Source: DATBAT01 sp963824805 (GTDB lineage Bacteria; Acidobacteriota; Terriglobia; Terriglobales; Acidobacteriaceae). From it: DNA of 64,000 nucleotides. The position numbers and the translations under genes are program-made. Each line of letters starts with the position of its first letter. Within the stretch, counting starts at the first letter, position 1. Location of the stretch: contig CAWGQZ010000061.1 of assembly GCA_963824805.1 (NCBI GenBank), positions 24,430 to 88,429 of the forward strand, in the 5' to 3' direction. The notes beneath the pieces were generated by a model. That model searched no databases, was not told the origin of the DNA, and saw nothing but the letters and a program-made list of their open reading frames with translations. Below are positions 26,639 to 34,408 of this stretch, piece by piece.

Positions 26639-27487
26639 CTATTGCAACAGTCTCAGAACCGCCTGCTGCATCTGGTTGGACTGTTGAAGGGCAGCGATAC
26701 CGGTCTGTTGCAGGACGCTGAACTTCGACATATCGGTGACGGTCTGTCCCATATCAGCCGAACGGATGCTGTTTTCGGCAGCCGACAGGTTCTGCACCTG
26801 GTTGCTGATAACGTTGGACGCGCTCTGTAACCGGTTCATGGTGGCGCCGAGGGTACCGCGGTCGGCGGCAACGTTGGCGATCGCGCTGCTGATATCGGTC
26901 AAAGCAGCCTGCGCGTTGGTGGCAGAGGTGAGGTCATCACCGCTGATGTCAACCGCCGTCAAGCCAGCGCTGAAGCCAATCGCGCTCTGCGCCAGAGTTC
27001 CGACAGTGATGGTGATGGAGCTGCTGCCGGCGCTGGTACCGTCAGAGAGGTACACGCTGGAAGCTGTGCCGCTGAACACCTGGTTGCCGTTGTAGGTGGT
27101 GTTGGTGCCGATGCGATCGATTTCCGACTTGATCGCCGTGAACTCGGCGTCAAGAGCGGCCTGCTGCTGAGTGCTCACCGTGCCGTTGGCGGCTTCGGTA
27201 GCAATTGTGACAGCGCGGTTCAGAAGCGTGGTGACCTGCGCCAAGCTGCCATCGGCAACCTGCAACATACCCAGACCGTCGGTGGCGTTACGTGCCGACT
27301 GCGTCAAAGCAGTCACGTTGGCATGCAATCCATCGGCGATAGCCAGGCCGGCTGCGTCGTCCGCACCGGAGTTGATTCGTGACCCAGAGGAAAGGGCCAG
27401 CAGGGTTTTCTGTAGCGACGATCCGTTTACGGACAACTGGTTCTGCGCCGCCAAGGACGAAATGTTATTGAGAATGCTAAGTGCCAT
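26639..27487 (-). CDS. fliC: Flagellin
   Basis: A 282-residue flagellin with intact D0-D1 ends. The N-terminus is ALSILNNISSLAAQNQLSVNGSSLQKTLLALSSGSRINSGADDAAGLAIADGL. The C-terminus ends FSVLQQTGIAALQQSNQMQQAVLRLLQ. The central D2/D3 region is almost missing (about 50 residues), so the filament should be thin and smooth. AGGAG lies a few bases upstream of the ATG, and a sigma28-type promoter lies about 100 bases upstream. It is the only flagellin gene seen in the window. Confidence 0.97.
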   Translation of the reverse strand: MALSILNNISSLAAQNQLSVNGSSLQKTLLALSSGSRINSGADDAAGLAIADGLHANVTALTQSARNATDGLGMLQVADGSLAQVTTLLNRAVTIATEAANGTVSTQQQAALDAEFTAIKSEIDRIGTNTTYNGNQVFSGTASSVYLSDGTSAGSSSITITVGTLAQSAIGFSAGLTAVDISGDDLTSATNAQAALTDISSAIANVAADRGTLGATMNRLQSASNVISNQVQNLSAAENSIRSADMGQTVTDMSKFSVLQQTGIAALQQSNQMQQAVLRLLQ

Positions 27488-27853
27488 TGTAGTGCTCCTT
27501 TTAGAATTCGATTCGACCTATGCCGGCGCCGCTTGGTCTTGCTGCTCCCTTACGTGTCGTCCCGGTGGCCTCGTGTGACGGACCCTTTATCGGTACCTGC
27601 CGCAAGCCAACTTAATTTCATGCAGTGACCCTCGTAATGGCCGGTAACCTTTTCGGGACGCGGGAAATCGTTGAAAATACGTGCGCAGACCTTTCAAAAG
27701 CAATGTGCGCATCAGGCCCCGTTTTGAACCGTAATTACCTTCAGGCCATAGAGGCCTAAAGTGCCGCGAATTCCTGAAGAATTCACAGCCCGGTACCGAT
27801 GAGGGCAGGTCGGCTGGCGATACATGAGGTGCGGCGAAATACTGGGGGAAATA
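27488..27853. other. Divergent intergenic region fliC/flbD
   Basis: 366 bases between two flagellar transcription units. It holds the fliC promoter and, nearer flbD, short inverted repeats (AGGCC-ata-GAGGCCT and GAATTC-ctgaa-GAATTC around 27746-27783) that could bind regulators. No coding sequence is seen. Confidence 0.5.
27587..27615 (-). promoter_or_regulatory. Sigma28 (FliA)-type promoter of fliC
   Basis: Read leftwards: TTAAG, 16 bases, then ACCGATAA, seven of eight matching the GCCGATAA -10 consensus with the expected spacing. It would start RNA near 27580, giving a leader of about 93 bases before fliC. Confidence 0.7.
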
Positions 27854-28138
27854 GTGATTCAACTGACCCGATTGAATGACCGGCCGTTAGTGGTCAATTC
27901 AGACTTGATAAAGCTGGTGGAGAACGCCCACGACACCGTGCTCACCTTAATTACAGGGGAAAAGATCGTAGTTCGTGAGCGAGTTGAGGAAGTAATCAAC
28001 CGGGTAATCGAGTTCCGGCGCTCAGTCCTGGCGGGTATGCCGCTTTCGGGTGCGAACCCGGCGATTCTGGCTCCTAAAGAGGAGAAAGCGGAACCGGATA
28101 CAGAGGCCCAGTCCGCCGGAGGCCCGTCCCGTGGATAA
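27854..28138 (+). CDS. flbD: FlbD-family flagellar protein
   Basis: 94 residues starting at GTG (27854) after a purine-rich GGGGGAAATA. IQLTRLNDRPLVVNSDLIKLVENAHDTVLTLITGEKIVVRE is the FlbD signature (PF06289). The last 30 residues are a Glu/Pro-rich tail. FlbD proteins of this small type lie in flagellar operons of many phyla. Their function is unclear, and they are unrelated to the Caulobacter sigma54 activator of the same name. The gene overlaps motA by eight bases, so it heads the flbD-motA-motB operon. Confidence 0.88.
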   Translation: MIQLTRLNDRPLVVNSDLIKLVENAHDTVLTLITGEKIVVRERVEEVINRVIEFRRSVLAGMPLSGANPAILAPKEEKAEPDTEAQSAGGPSRG

Positions 28139-28910
28139 GAGCACGTTTGGGGGAATCCTGCTGGCGGTGGTGGGGATCGTCGCCGGCCTCATTCTGGAAG
28201 GCGGAAAGATCGGCCAGATCGTGCAGCCCACGGCCGCAATGATCGTCTTTGGTGGCACCCTGGGGGCGGTAATGGTGCAGTTTCCGTCCCAGGTCGTGAT
28301 TCAGGCGTTTAAGCGGTTTGCCAATGTCTTCTTTGCCCGGACCCCAAACCCCTATGGTTTGGTGAAGGAACTGGTTGGCTACGCCAACGAGGCGCGGAAG
28401 AACGGGATCGTATCGCTCGACGCCAAGCTGGACAAGATAAAGGACCCGTTTCTTAAGAAATCTCTAATGTTGGCCGTCGATGGCACGGAGCCCCAGGAAC
28501 TGCGGAAGATGATGGAACTGGAGCTCGACAATCGCGCGGAACATGAAGAGAAAATCCCGCAAGTATTTGAATCGGCAGGGGGATTCGCGCCGACTATAGG
28601 AATTATAGGAGCGGTCTTAGGCCTGATCCAGGTGATGCAGCATCTCGAGAACATAGATGAGGTGGGCAAAGGCATTGCGGTGGCCTTCGTGGCTACGATT
28701 TACGGGGTCGGGTCGGCCAATCTTCTATTCCTGCCTTCGGCAGGAAAGATGAAGATCCGGATCCGCGAAGAGCAGATCCTGCGGGAGATGGCAGTCGAGG
28801 GAGTGGTTTCCATCCTTGAGGGAATGAACCCGCGCATGCTGGAAACGCGGCTACTTGGTTTCCTGTCCGACCAAAGTCCTCGCGCCCAGAAGCAGGCGAG
28901 TCTGGCATGA
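28131..28910 (+). CDS. motA: Flagellar motor stator protein MotA
   Basis: 259 residues from a GTG at 28131 that follows GGAGG by eight bases. Four membrane helices are visible: TFGGILLAVVGIVAGLILEGG, QPTAAMIVFGGTLGAVMVQF, PTIGIIGAVLGLIQVMQHL and AFVATIYGVGSANLLFLP. The cytoplasmic loop holds the conserved charged residues that touch FliG. With MotB it forms the ion channel that drives rotation. Start and stop overlap both neighbours (8 and 4 bases), which indicates tight translational coupling. Proton or sodium use cannot be read safely. Confidence 0.95.
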   Translation: MDKSTFGGILLAVVGIVAGLILEGGKIGQIVQPTAAMIVFGGTLGAVMVQFPSQVVIQAFKRFANVFFARTPNPYGLVKELVGYANEARKNGIVSLDAKLDKIKDPFLKKSLMLAVDGTEPQELRKMMELELDNRAEHEEKIPQVFESAGGFAPTIGIIGAVLGLIQVMQHLENIDEVGKGIAVAFVATIYGVGSANLLFLPSAGKMKIRIREEQILREMAVEGVVSILEGMNPRMLETRLLGFLSDQSPRAQKQASLA

Positions 28911-29725
28911 GCCGTCGCAAGAAACATAAAGAGCACGTCAACCACGAACGCTGGCTGGTTTCCTACGCCGATTTCATCACCCTGCTTTTTGCCTTTTTTG
29001 TCGTGCTTTATGCCACAACTCACGTGGATAACAAGAAAGTGAAGCAGGTCTCGGCGGCAATTCAAGGCGGATTTCAGGAACTCGGTGCGTTTTCAGCGGC
29101 CAAAGCTGGAAGTGACAGTGGGAGTATTCCGAAAGTCGCTCGTCTGGTGAATGACATTTCAAAGGCGCCGGTACATGGTGAGCCCCGGCTTCCGCTTTCG
29201 CAGGTTAAGAAAGATCTGGAGAAGTCCCTTGGTGATGAAATTCGCAAACGCCAAGTGGATATTCACGTGGTGCCTGACGGGCTGGTGGTAAGTTTGCGCG
29301 AAGTTGGGTTCTTCAATACGGGCGACGCCCAGCTTTTGCCTGAGGCGGAGCCGGTGCTGACCCATATCGCTCAAGTCATGGCGGAAGGTGGATTTCAGAT
29401 CCGGGTCGAAGGTCACACCGACGACATCCCGATTCACAACACACATTACGACTCCAACTGGGAGCTTTCGACGGCGCGGGCTACGGAAGTGGTCCTGATG
29501 ATGGTGCGGAAGTGCGGATTTGCTCCTGACCATCTGTCCGTGGCTGGTTATGCGCAATACCATCCGGTTGAAACGAATGTTACGGACGAAGGCCGACGTA
29601 AGAACCGGCGTGTCGATCTGGTCATCGTTGCGCTTCCATCCGACGCCGATCCGGAGATTCACACCGCGCAAGCGCCCGGTCCACACATCGTTCCGGCCGT
29701 CAGTCATCCATCGTTAGGTAATTAG
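28907..29725 (+). CDS. motB: Flagellar motor stator protein MotB
   Basis: A 272-residue protein. A basic N-terminus (SRRKKHKEHVNHERW) leads into one membrane helix, VSYADFITLLFAFFVVLYA, which carries the ion-binding aspartate. It is followed by a plug/linker and a C-terminal OmpA-like peptidoglycan-binding domain (IRVEGHTDDIPI...NWELSTARATEVVLMM...GRRKNRRVDLVIV). It anchors the MotA channel to the cell wall. The ATG overlaps the motA stop by four bases. Confidence 0.96.
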   Translation: MSRRKKHKEHVNHERWLVSYADFITLLFAFFVVLYATTHVDNKKVKQVSAAIQGGFQELGAFSAAKAGSDSGSIPKVARLVNDISKAPVHGEPRLPLSQVKKDLEKSLGDEIRKRQVDIHVVPDGLVVSLREVGFFNTGDAQLLPEAEPVLTHIAQVMAEGGFQIRVEGHTDDIPIHNTHYDSNWELSTARATEVVLMMVRKCGFAPDHLSVAGYAQYHPVETNVTDEGRRKNRRVDLVIVALPSDADPEIHTAQAPGPHIVPAVSHPSLGN

Positions 29726-29775
29726 AAGGTTAACCATTCGTCTTCCTCTTTTTGTAAAAACAACGCAAGTTTGTT

Positions 29776-29796
29776 GCTGTTCGCAATTCGAACAGC
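29776..29796. promoter_or_regulatory. 21-bp inverted repeat GCTGTTCG-caatt-CGAACAGC
   Basis: Perfect 8-bp arms with a five-base centre lie between motB and the sigma54 activator gene. No T run follows directly, so an operator is as likely as a terminator. Confidence 0.5.
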
Positions 29797-29993
29797 TAGG
29801 CTAACGTTTTCGGGTTCGTCTGCCGAAAAACTTTTAAGTTCCATCGAAGTCATACTGCGAGGCGACGTGGTTCGGAGGGGACCATGGCACTCAATACGGC
29901 TTGCAGCACTTTTCTACATCAGGACGAATCCCTCGAATTATTACGTCAGACACGCTCGTCCCCTTTGAGGGTCGACGGGAAAAGGACATACGC

Positions 29994-31382
29994 TTGAACA
30001 TCCTTGTGGTCGACGAAGATCGAGAAACCCGGGAATTAGTATCGCGAACTCTGGCAACGGAAAACGTTGCTTTTTCGCAGGCTTCAAACGCTGAAAGTGC
30101 GCTGGAACAGTTCCGTCAGACCCATCCCCGGATCATTCTCTGCGGCATGCAACTGCCCGATATGAGCGGGGTGGAATTGATGGATCGCATTCTGGCTTCT
30201 GATCCGGGTGCTTGTTTCGTGCTGATGTCGGCGGACTACTCTACCGAAGCGGCCATGAGCGCGGTGCGCCGCGGAGCTTGCGACTATCTGGCCAAGCCTC
30301 TGGATCCGGGTAAGCTGAGTGCCTGCATTCATAAATTGCTGGCCGAGGCTGAGACGCGGGAGAAAACCTTCCATCTGGAGCACGAACTTTTGGACGCCTA
30401 CCAGTTCGAAGGGCTGATTGGCCGCAGTCCGCTGATGCTCGAAGTCTTCGGCAAAATTCGGCGCGTGGCGCCGCATTTTCGCACCGTGGTGGTGACGGGT
30501 CCGACGGGGACGGGCAAAGAGCTGGTGGCCAATGCACTGCATAAGCTAAGTCCAGCAGGTAGCGCGCCCTTTGCGGTGTGTAACTGCTCGGCGCTGGTCG
30601 AGACGCTGCTTGAGAGCGAATTGTTCGGCTACGTCAAAGGCGCATTCACCGGTGCAAACCAGGACAAGCAGGGAATTTTCGAATACGCCAACGGCGGCAC
30701 CGTGTTTCTTGACGAGATCGGGGAGTTGCCGCTTCCCGCACAGGCCAAATTGTTGCGAGTTCTGCAGAACCACCAGGTCCAGCGGGTTGGATCTCCGGTT
30801 CCACATCGCGTCGATGTCCGAGTGGTCGCCGCCACGCATCGGGATTTGCGCAAGATGGTAGCGCAAGGACAATTCCGCGAAGACCTCTTTTATCGTCTCT
30901 CGGTGGTGGAGGTCTCGATCCCGCGGCTGGCGCAGCGCCGAGATGATTTGCCGCTGTTGCACCGCCACTTTCTGGAGAAGTATTCCGCGCTCTATCAGAA
31001 ACAGGTTACCGGGATTACCCGCCGGGCTCAGTCACGGTTGGCGGCGCACACCTGGCCGGGTAATGTTCGGGAATTGGAAAATGTGATCAGCGCTGCCTGC
31101 ATTATGGCCAACGGGCCGATTATCGATCTGCAGGATTTGCCGGAAATCTTCCGCACTCCCGACCAAGGAATTGCGTCTGACGATGAAGAGCTTATGCCTC
31201 TCGAGCAGTTGCAGCAGCGCCACTTGTTACGAGTGCTGAGCCGAGTGCAAGGCAACAAGGCGCGGGCGGCGGAGATTTTGGGAGTTGGGCGGAACACCAT
31301 CTATCAGATGCTCAGCCGGATCCGGGCCACGACGCCACAGACTTTCGCGCAACATGCCGGTGGAAGCGGCATGGCACACTGA
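29994..31382 (+). CDS. Sigma54-dependent activator with degenerate receiver domain (FleQ/FlrC-like)
   Basis: About 462 residues from a TTG at 29994 (AAGGA nine bases upstream). The receiver domain (1-115) keeps the acidic pair in VVDEDRE, Ser79 and Lys101 (YLAKPLD). Where the phospho-accepting Asp belongs it has Gly51 (IILCGMQLPDMSG). The AAA+ domain has GPTGTGKE, ESELFGYVKGAFTGA (sigma54 contact) and GGTVFLDEIGELP. A Fis-type HTH closes the protein (NKARAAEILGVGRNTIYQML). Its position behind flbD-motAB implies it is the flagellar master or class II activator. Control by phosphorylation is unlikely. Confidence 0.9.
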   Translation: MNILVVDEDRETRELVSRTLATENVAFSQASNAESALEQFRQTHPRIILCGMQLPDMSGVELMDRILASDPGACFVLMSADYSTEAAMSAVRRGACDYLAKPLDPGKLSACIHKLLAEAETREKTFHLEHELLDAYQFEGLIGRSPLMLEVFGKIRRVAPHFRTVVVTGPTGTGKELVANALHKLSPAGSAPFAVCNCSALVETLLESELFGYVKGAFTGANQDKQGIFEYANGGTVFLDEIGELPLPAQAKLLRVLQNHQVQRVGSPVPHRVDVRVVAATHRDLRKMVAQGQFREDLFYRLSVVEVSIPRLAQRRDDLPLLHRHFLEKYSALYQKQVTGITRRAQSRLAAHTWPGNVRELENVISAACIMANGPIIDLQDLPEIFRTPDQGIASDDEELMPLEQLQQRHLLRVLSRVQGNKARAAEILGVGRNTIYQMLSRIRATTPQTFAQHAGGSGMAH

Positions 31383-31498
31383 CGCGAAGCACGCAGAGCA
31401 GGTGTCCACACCTCATGGGGCGGTTTTCTTTGCGGATTTGAGATTCTAGGTTGTTCAGGATGGGCAGGTATTTGGTGGCGGGTTTCATTGCCGGTTTC

Positions 31499-31515
31499 GC
31501 AGGCGTGGCGCCTGC
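31499..31515. repeat. Palindrome GCAGGCG-tgg-CGCCTGC
   Basis: A perfect 7-bp stem with a three-base loop, in non-coding DNA 117 bases after the activator gene. It may be a REP-type element or a weak terminator. No T run follows. Confidence 0.5.
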
Positions 31516-31556
31516 GCCACATCTTGTTGCAAACAAATGCGGGTTGGCCGTTTCCA

Positions 31557-31585
31557 TTGACAGTGCCTTCCGGCTCCTATAGCCT
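31557..31585 (+). promoter_or_regulatory. Sigma70 promoter of the sulfite reductase leader
   Basis: A perfect -35 TTGACA (31557-31562), 17 bases, then TAGCCT (31580-31585), which keeps the first, second and sixth bases of TATAAT. RNA would begin near 31592, about 30 bases before the leader peptide. Confidence 0.65.
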
Positions 31586-31621
31586 ACTAAGATTAGAAAG
31601 CGTTTCACGGACTCCACCCAT

Positions 31622-31714
31622 ATGGCATCTTGCCGGAAAAACGGACGGGCGAAGCGCATGTGCTTCTGTTGTTGTATGCCTGCCGTTGCCGGCGTGTGGA
31701 GAAACCTGACCTAA
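31622..31714 (+). CDS. Cysteine-rich leader peptide of an attenuator (candidate)
   Basis: A 30-codon frame starting ASCRKNGRAKR and continuing MCFCCCMPAVAGVWRNLT, with five cysteines, four of them within five codons (31661-31675). An internal ATG at 31658 could also start an 18-residue peptide. Ribosome sites are weak for both. The frame lies between a promoter and an intrinsic terminator that stops just short of a sulfite reductase gene, i.e. in front of a step in cysteine synthesis. Ribosome stalling at the Cys codons would leave 31692-31699 free to pair with the terminator's 5' arm. Poly-Cys leader frames that sense cysteine are known from mycobacteria. This one is inferred from sequence only. 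Confidence 0.72.
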   Translation: MASCRKNGRAKRMCFCCCMPAVAGVWRNLT

Positions 31715-31736
31715 AAGCTTTCGCAAAGCTTATTTC

Positions 31737-31777
31737 AAGGCCCACTCGCTAAACAGCAAGTGGGCCTTTTCATTTTT
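31737..31777 (+). terminator. Attenuator terminator hairpin
   Basis: AAGGCCCACT (31737-31746) pairs perfectly with AGTGGGCCTT (31759-31768), with an inner GCT/AGC extension and a following TTTTCATTTTT. It lies 17 bases before the sulfite reductase ATG. A small hairpin AAGCTTT-cgc-AAAGCTT (31715-31731) precedes it. GCG-t-GTGG at 31692-31699 can instead pair with CCAC-t-CGC at 31742-31749 as antiterminator. Confidence 0.8.
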
Positions 31778-31786
31778 GGAGCACCA

Positions 31787-33547
31787 ATGATCGCGACTGA
31801 ACCAGCCACGCTGAAAAGTGAAGTTGACAAGCGCCACACCCCTGAGGTGATTGAAAACGAGATCCGTGCCTTTGAAGACAAAGTGCAGCAGGTGTTGCGC
31901 GGAGAGATGACCGATGACCAGTTCCGTCGCCATCGCCTGACTCATGGGACCTACGGCCAGCGCCAGCCGGGATTCCAGATGCAGCGCATTAAGATTCCCT
32001 CGGGTGTTCTGGACGCTCACCAGCTTCGTACGATCGGCAATATTTCCGACAAATACTCCAATGGCTTCGGTCACCTCACCACCCGCCAGAATGTTCAACT
32101 CCACTTCATCAAATTAGAGACAGTGCCGGCCATGTTCCGCGAACTGGCGGCGGCCGGGATGACTACCCGGGAAGCCTGCTTCAATACGGTAAGGACGATC
32201 ACCTCTTGCCCGCTATCGGGAATTTGCGGAGGCGAGGCGTTCGACGTTACACCTTACGCATTGGGCCTGACCCGATTTTTGTTGCGGCATCCGGATTTCA
32301 GCGATCTGCCGCGTAAATTCAAAATTGCATTCTCGGGTTGCGAGGACGATGGTAACTGCGCCGTGGCCGGGATTCATGATGTGGGGCTCATTGCGCAGGT
32401 ACGCGGATCGAACGGCACGTCGAGGCTTGGTTTCAAGGTGCTGGTTGGCGGCGGGCTGGGTGCGCTTCCCACCGAGGCGGCCTTGCTGACCGAGTTCCTT
32501 CCTGCTGAGGAACTGATCCCCACGGTTGAAGCGGTGTTGCGCGTTTTCAGCAAGAACGGAAATCGCAAGAACAAAATGAAAGCGCGGATGAAGTTTGTAC
32601 TGCGCGAGCACGGCATCGCCAAGTTCAAGGAGATGGTGGCCGAGGAGCGAAAGCAGGTCACTACTCCCGCCGAAGTGCTTACGGTACCAACTCCTCAGGC
32701 ACAGCCGCTGGTGAAGCTGCAGACAACGCCTCCGGTGGCGCCGCCAGCTTCGGTGGAATACGACGAGTGGACCAAGACCAACGTGATGCCGCAGCGGCAA
32801 AAGGGCTACGCCGCCGTCTGGGTGAAGCTGCCCGCCGGGACTATTACCAGCGATCAGTTCCGCGGGTTGGCAGATGTGCTCGAACGGAATCAGCTGCCTG
32901 GGGTGCGCATTGCAATCCTGCAGAATTTCCTGATTCCCTGGATTCCGATCGCACAGGTTGCGGCAATCTACGAACAGCTGCGGGCGCTCGATCTGGTTAC
33001 ACCGGGAGCCCGTACTATTTCCGACGTTACCGGATGCCCGGGAGCTACGACCTGCAACCTCGGGATCACCCGCTCTTTGACTCTGGCCGACGTGCTGGCA
33101 AAGGAACTTGCAGACCAGTCGGATCCGGAAATTCGAAAGCTGCGAATCAAGATCAGCGGCTGTCCCAATTCATGCGGACAGCACCACATCGCCGACATCG
33201 GTTTTTATGGCAATGCCCGCAAGATCGGCACGCAGCAGGCTCCGTTCTACCAAATGTTATTAGGCGGCGAAGTCAGCGAACGTGGAGTGAGGTTTGGTAA
33301 ACAGATTATTCCTCTGGCGGCGAAGCAGGTGCCGAACGTGGTTCGGGAAGTCATCGGCTTCTACCGCAATGACCGTCATACGAATGAGACATTCCGGCAG
33401 TGGGTGGAGCGGACTCCTCCGCAGGAGATCACGGACCGGCTGAAACAGTACGCCGAGGTAGCCGAGCATGATCCTGATTCGTTCTTTGATTGGGGTGATC
33501 AGGAGACTTATTCGTTGAAGCTCGGGCGAGGGGAGTGCGCTAGCTAG
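31787..33547 (+). CDS. Ferredoxin-type sulfite (or nitrite) reductase
   Basis: A 586-residue siroheme/[4Fe-4S] enzyme with the duplicated ferrodoxin-like plus siroheme half-domain layout. The N-half has HLTTRQNVQLHFIKLE and RTITSCPLSGICGGEAFDVTPYA. The cluster and siroheme ligands are in VTGCPGATTCNLGITRS (C-x5-C) and ISGCPNSCGQHHIADIGF (C-x3-C). The ATG at 31787 follows GGAG by six bases. A GTG 27 bases upstream falls inside the terminator. Sequence alone does not separate sulfite from nitrite reduction, but the Cys-rich leader argues for sulfite reduction in cysteine synthesis. It appears monocistronic. Confidence 0.92.
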   Translation: MIATEPATLKSEVDKRHTPEVIENEIRAFEDKVQQVLRGEMTDDQFRRHRLTHGTYGQRQPGFQMQRIKIPSGVLDAHQLRTIGNISDKYSNGFGHLTTRQNVQLHFIKLETVPAMFRELAAAGMTTREACFNTVRTITSCPLSGICGGEAFDVTPYALGLTRFLLRHPDFSDLPRKFKIAFSGCEDDGNCAVAGIHDVGLIAQVRGSNGTSRLGFKVLVGGGLGALPTEAALLTEFLPAEELIPTVEAVLRVFSKNGNRKNKMKARMKFVLREHGIAKFKEMVAEERKQVTTPAEVLTVPTPQAQPLVKLQTTPPVAPPASVEYDEWTKTNVMPQRQKGYAAVWVKLPAGTITSDQFRGLADVLERNQLPGVRIAILQNFLIPWIPIAQVAAIYEQLRALDLVTPGARTISDVTGCPGATTCNLGITRSLTLADVLAKELADQSDPEIRKLRIKISGCPNSCGQHHIADIGFYGNARKIGTQQAPFYQMLLGGEVSERGVRFGKQIIPLAAKQVPNVVREVIGFYRNDRHTNETFRQWVERTPPQEITDRLKQYAEVAEHDPDSFFDWGDQETYSLKLGRGECAS

Positions 33548-33611
33548 GTTGCAGAGCCGGATCGGCGCCTGCCAAAAAGCCCAAGCACCCCTTGCGGGTC
33601 GATGCCGCTTT

Positions 33612-34202
33612 CTAGTATGGCGAGAAGCTATAGCCTATTGACACTCCGAAGCGCGTGGCATACGGAGAGCTGAACTCTACGTTGTTGTGGATCAGATACA
33701 GGTGGGCCTCGGGTCGCACGAACATGTGTCCCCAGATGTTGTACTTCAGGCCCGCCCCGAAGTGTCCCATAAAGTGATTGCTGCTGACATAGTTGGTACA
33801 GCCGCTGAAACCGCAACTGGTGAAGCCGTAGAAGTGCAGGCTTTCCGCTCCCAGTCCTCCCATTAACTCGGCGGTTGCTCCCTTGCCGATATGAGGCGCC
33901 CATACCGCATTGATGTCGGTAAAAAGTGGACGGTAGGGCTGATATCCGAAATACAAATTCTGTTTGGCGCGCCACGCGATCTCTCCGCCAACTCCAAAGT
34001 TATGCCTGATGAAAAAATTGGCGTTGAAGCTGGGATAAAGTCCGCCGCTCAGAGTGACTGGAGAATAGTCTCCGCTGGCGCTGGAGGCTGAAGGGGCGGT
34101 CAAGGTGCCGAATCCGAAGGCCGCTTCGACTTGCGCGTGGACCGGACGGTTAGAGAGGAAGAACAGGCATACTACGGCTGCAATCACGACTAACTTCTTC
34201 AC
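33612..34202 (-). CDS. Outer-membrane beta-barrel protein
   Basis: 196 residues. A signal peptide (KKLVVIAAVVCLFFLSNRPVHA) is followed by alternating hydrophobic strands: YSPVTLSGGLYPSFNANFFI, FGVGGEIAWRAKQNLYFGYQPYRPLFTDINAVWAP, AELMGGLGAESLHFYGF, FMGHFGAGLKYNIW and a last strand RFGVSIGYSFSPY ending in an aromatic residue. This is an OmpA/OmpW-sized eight-stranded barrel. A CGFSGC loop may hold a disulfide. Its function is unknown. It is convergent with the sulfite reductase gene. Confidence 0.8.
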   Translation of the reverse strand: MKKLVVIAAVVCLFFLSNRPVHAQVEAAFGFGTLTAPSASSASGDYSPVTLSGGLYPSFNANFFIRHNFGVGGEIAWRAKQNLYFGYQPYRPLFTDINAVWAPHIGKGATAELMGGLGAESLHFYGFTSCGFSGCTNYVSSNHFMGHFGAGLKYNIWGHMFVRPEAHLYLIHNNVEFSSPYATRFGVSIGYSFSPY

Positions 34203-34408
34203 ATGTCCTCCGAAATCTCTGGGTTAGATGCAGCTGTTCTCAGGTTGGAGGCCCGATTCCTTGTTAGGGAAGGGTTCAGACAGTCGGAGGTTTACAACAC
34301 TTTACATTTTTCGAGTTGGTTTGCCCGCTGGGAACCGGCCAGGCCGAAGCCGCTTCATAAATTCCGCTAAACATCTTCTTCATTTTTACGGAGGCGGACA
34401 AGTCTGCC

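Larger units (their letters stand above)
31383..31621. other. Intergenic region before the cysteine leader
   Basis: 239 bases without a gene. It holds the palindrome at 31499-31515 and the promoter at 31557-31585 described separately. Nothing else stands out. Confidence 0.6.

Noticed and set aside
31760..31786. GTG start for sulfite reductase nine codons upstream
   Set aside because: It lies inside the terminator stem and lacks a ribosome site. The ATG at 31787 has GGAG at good distance.
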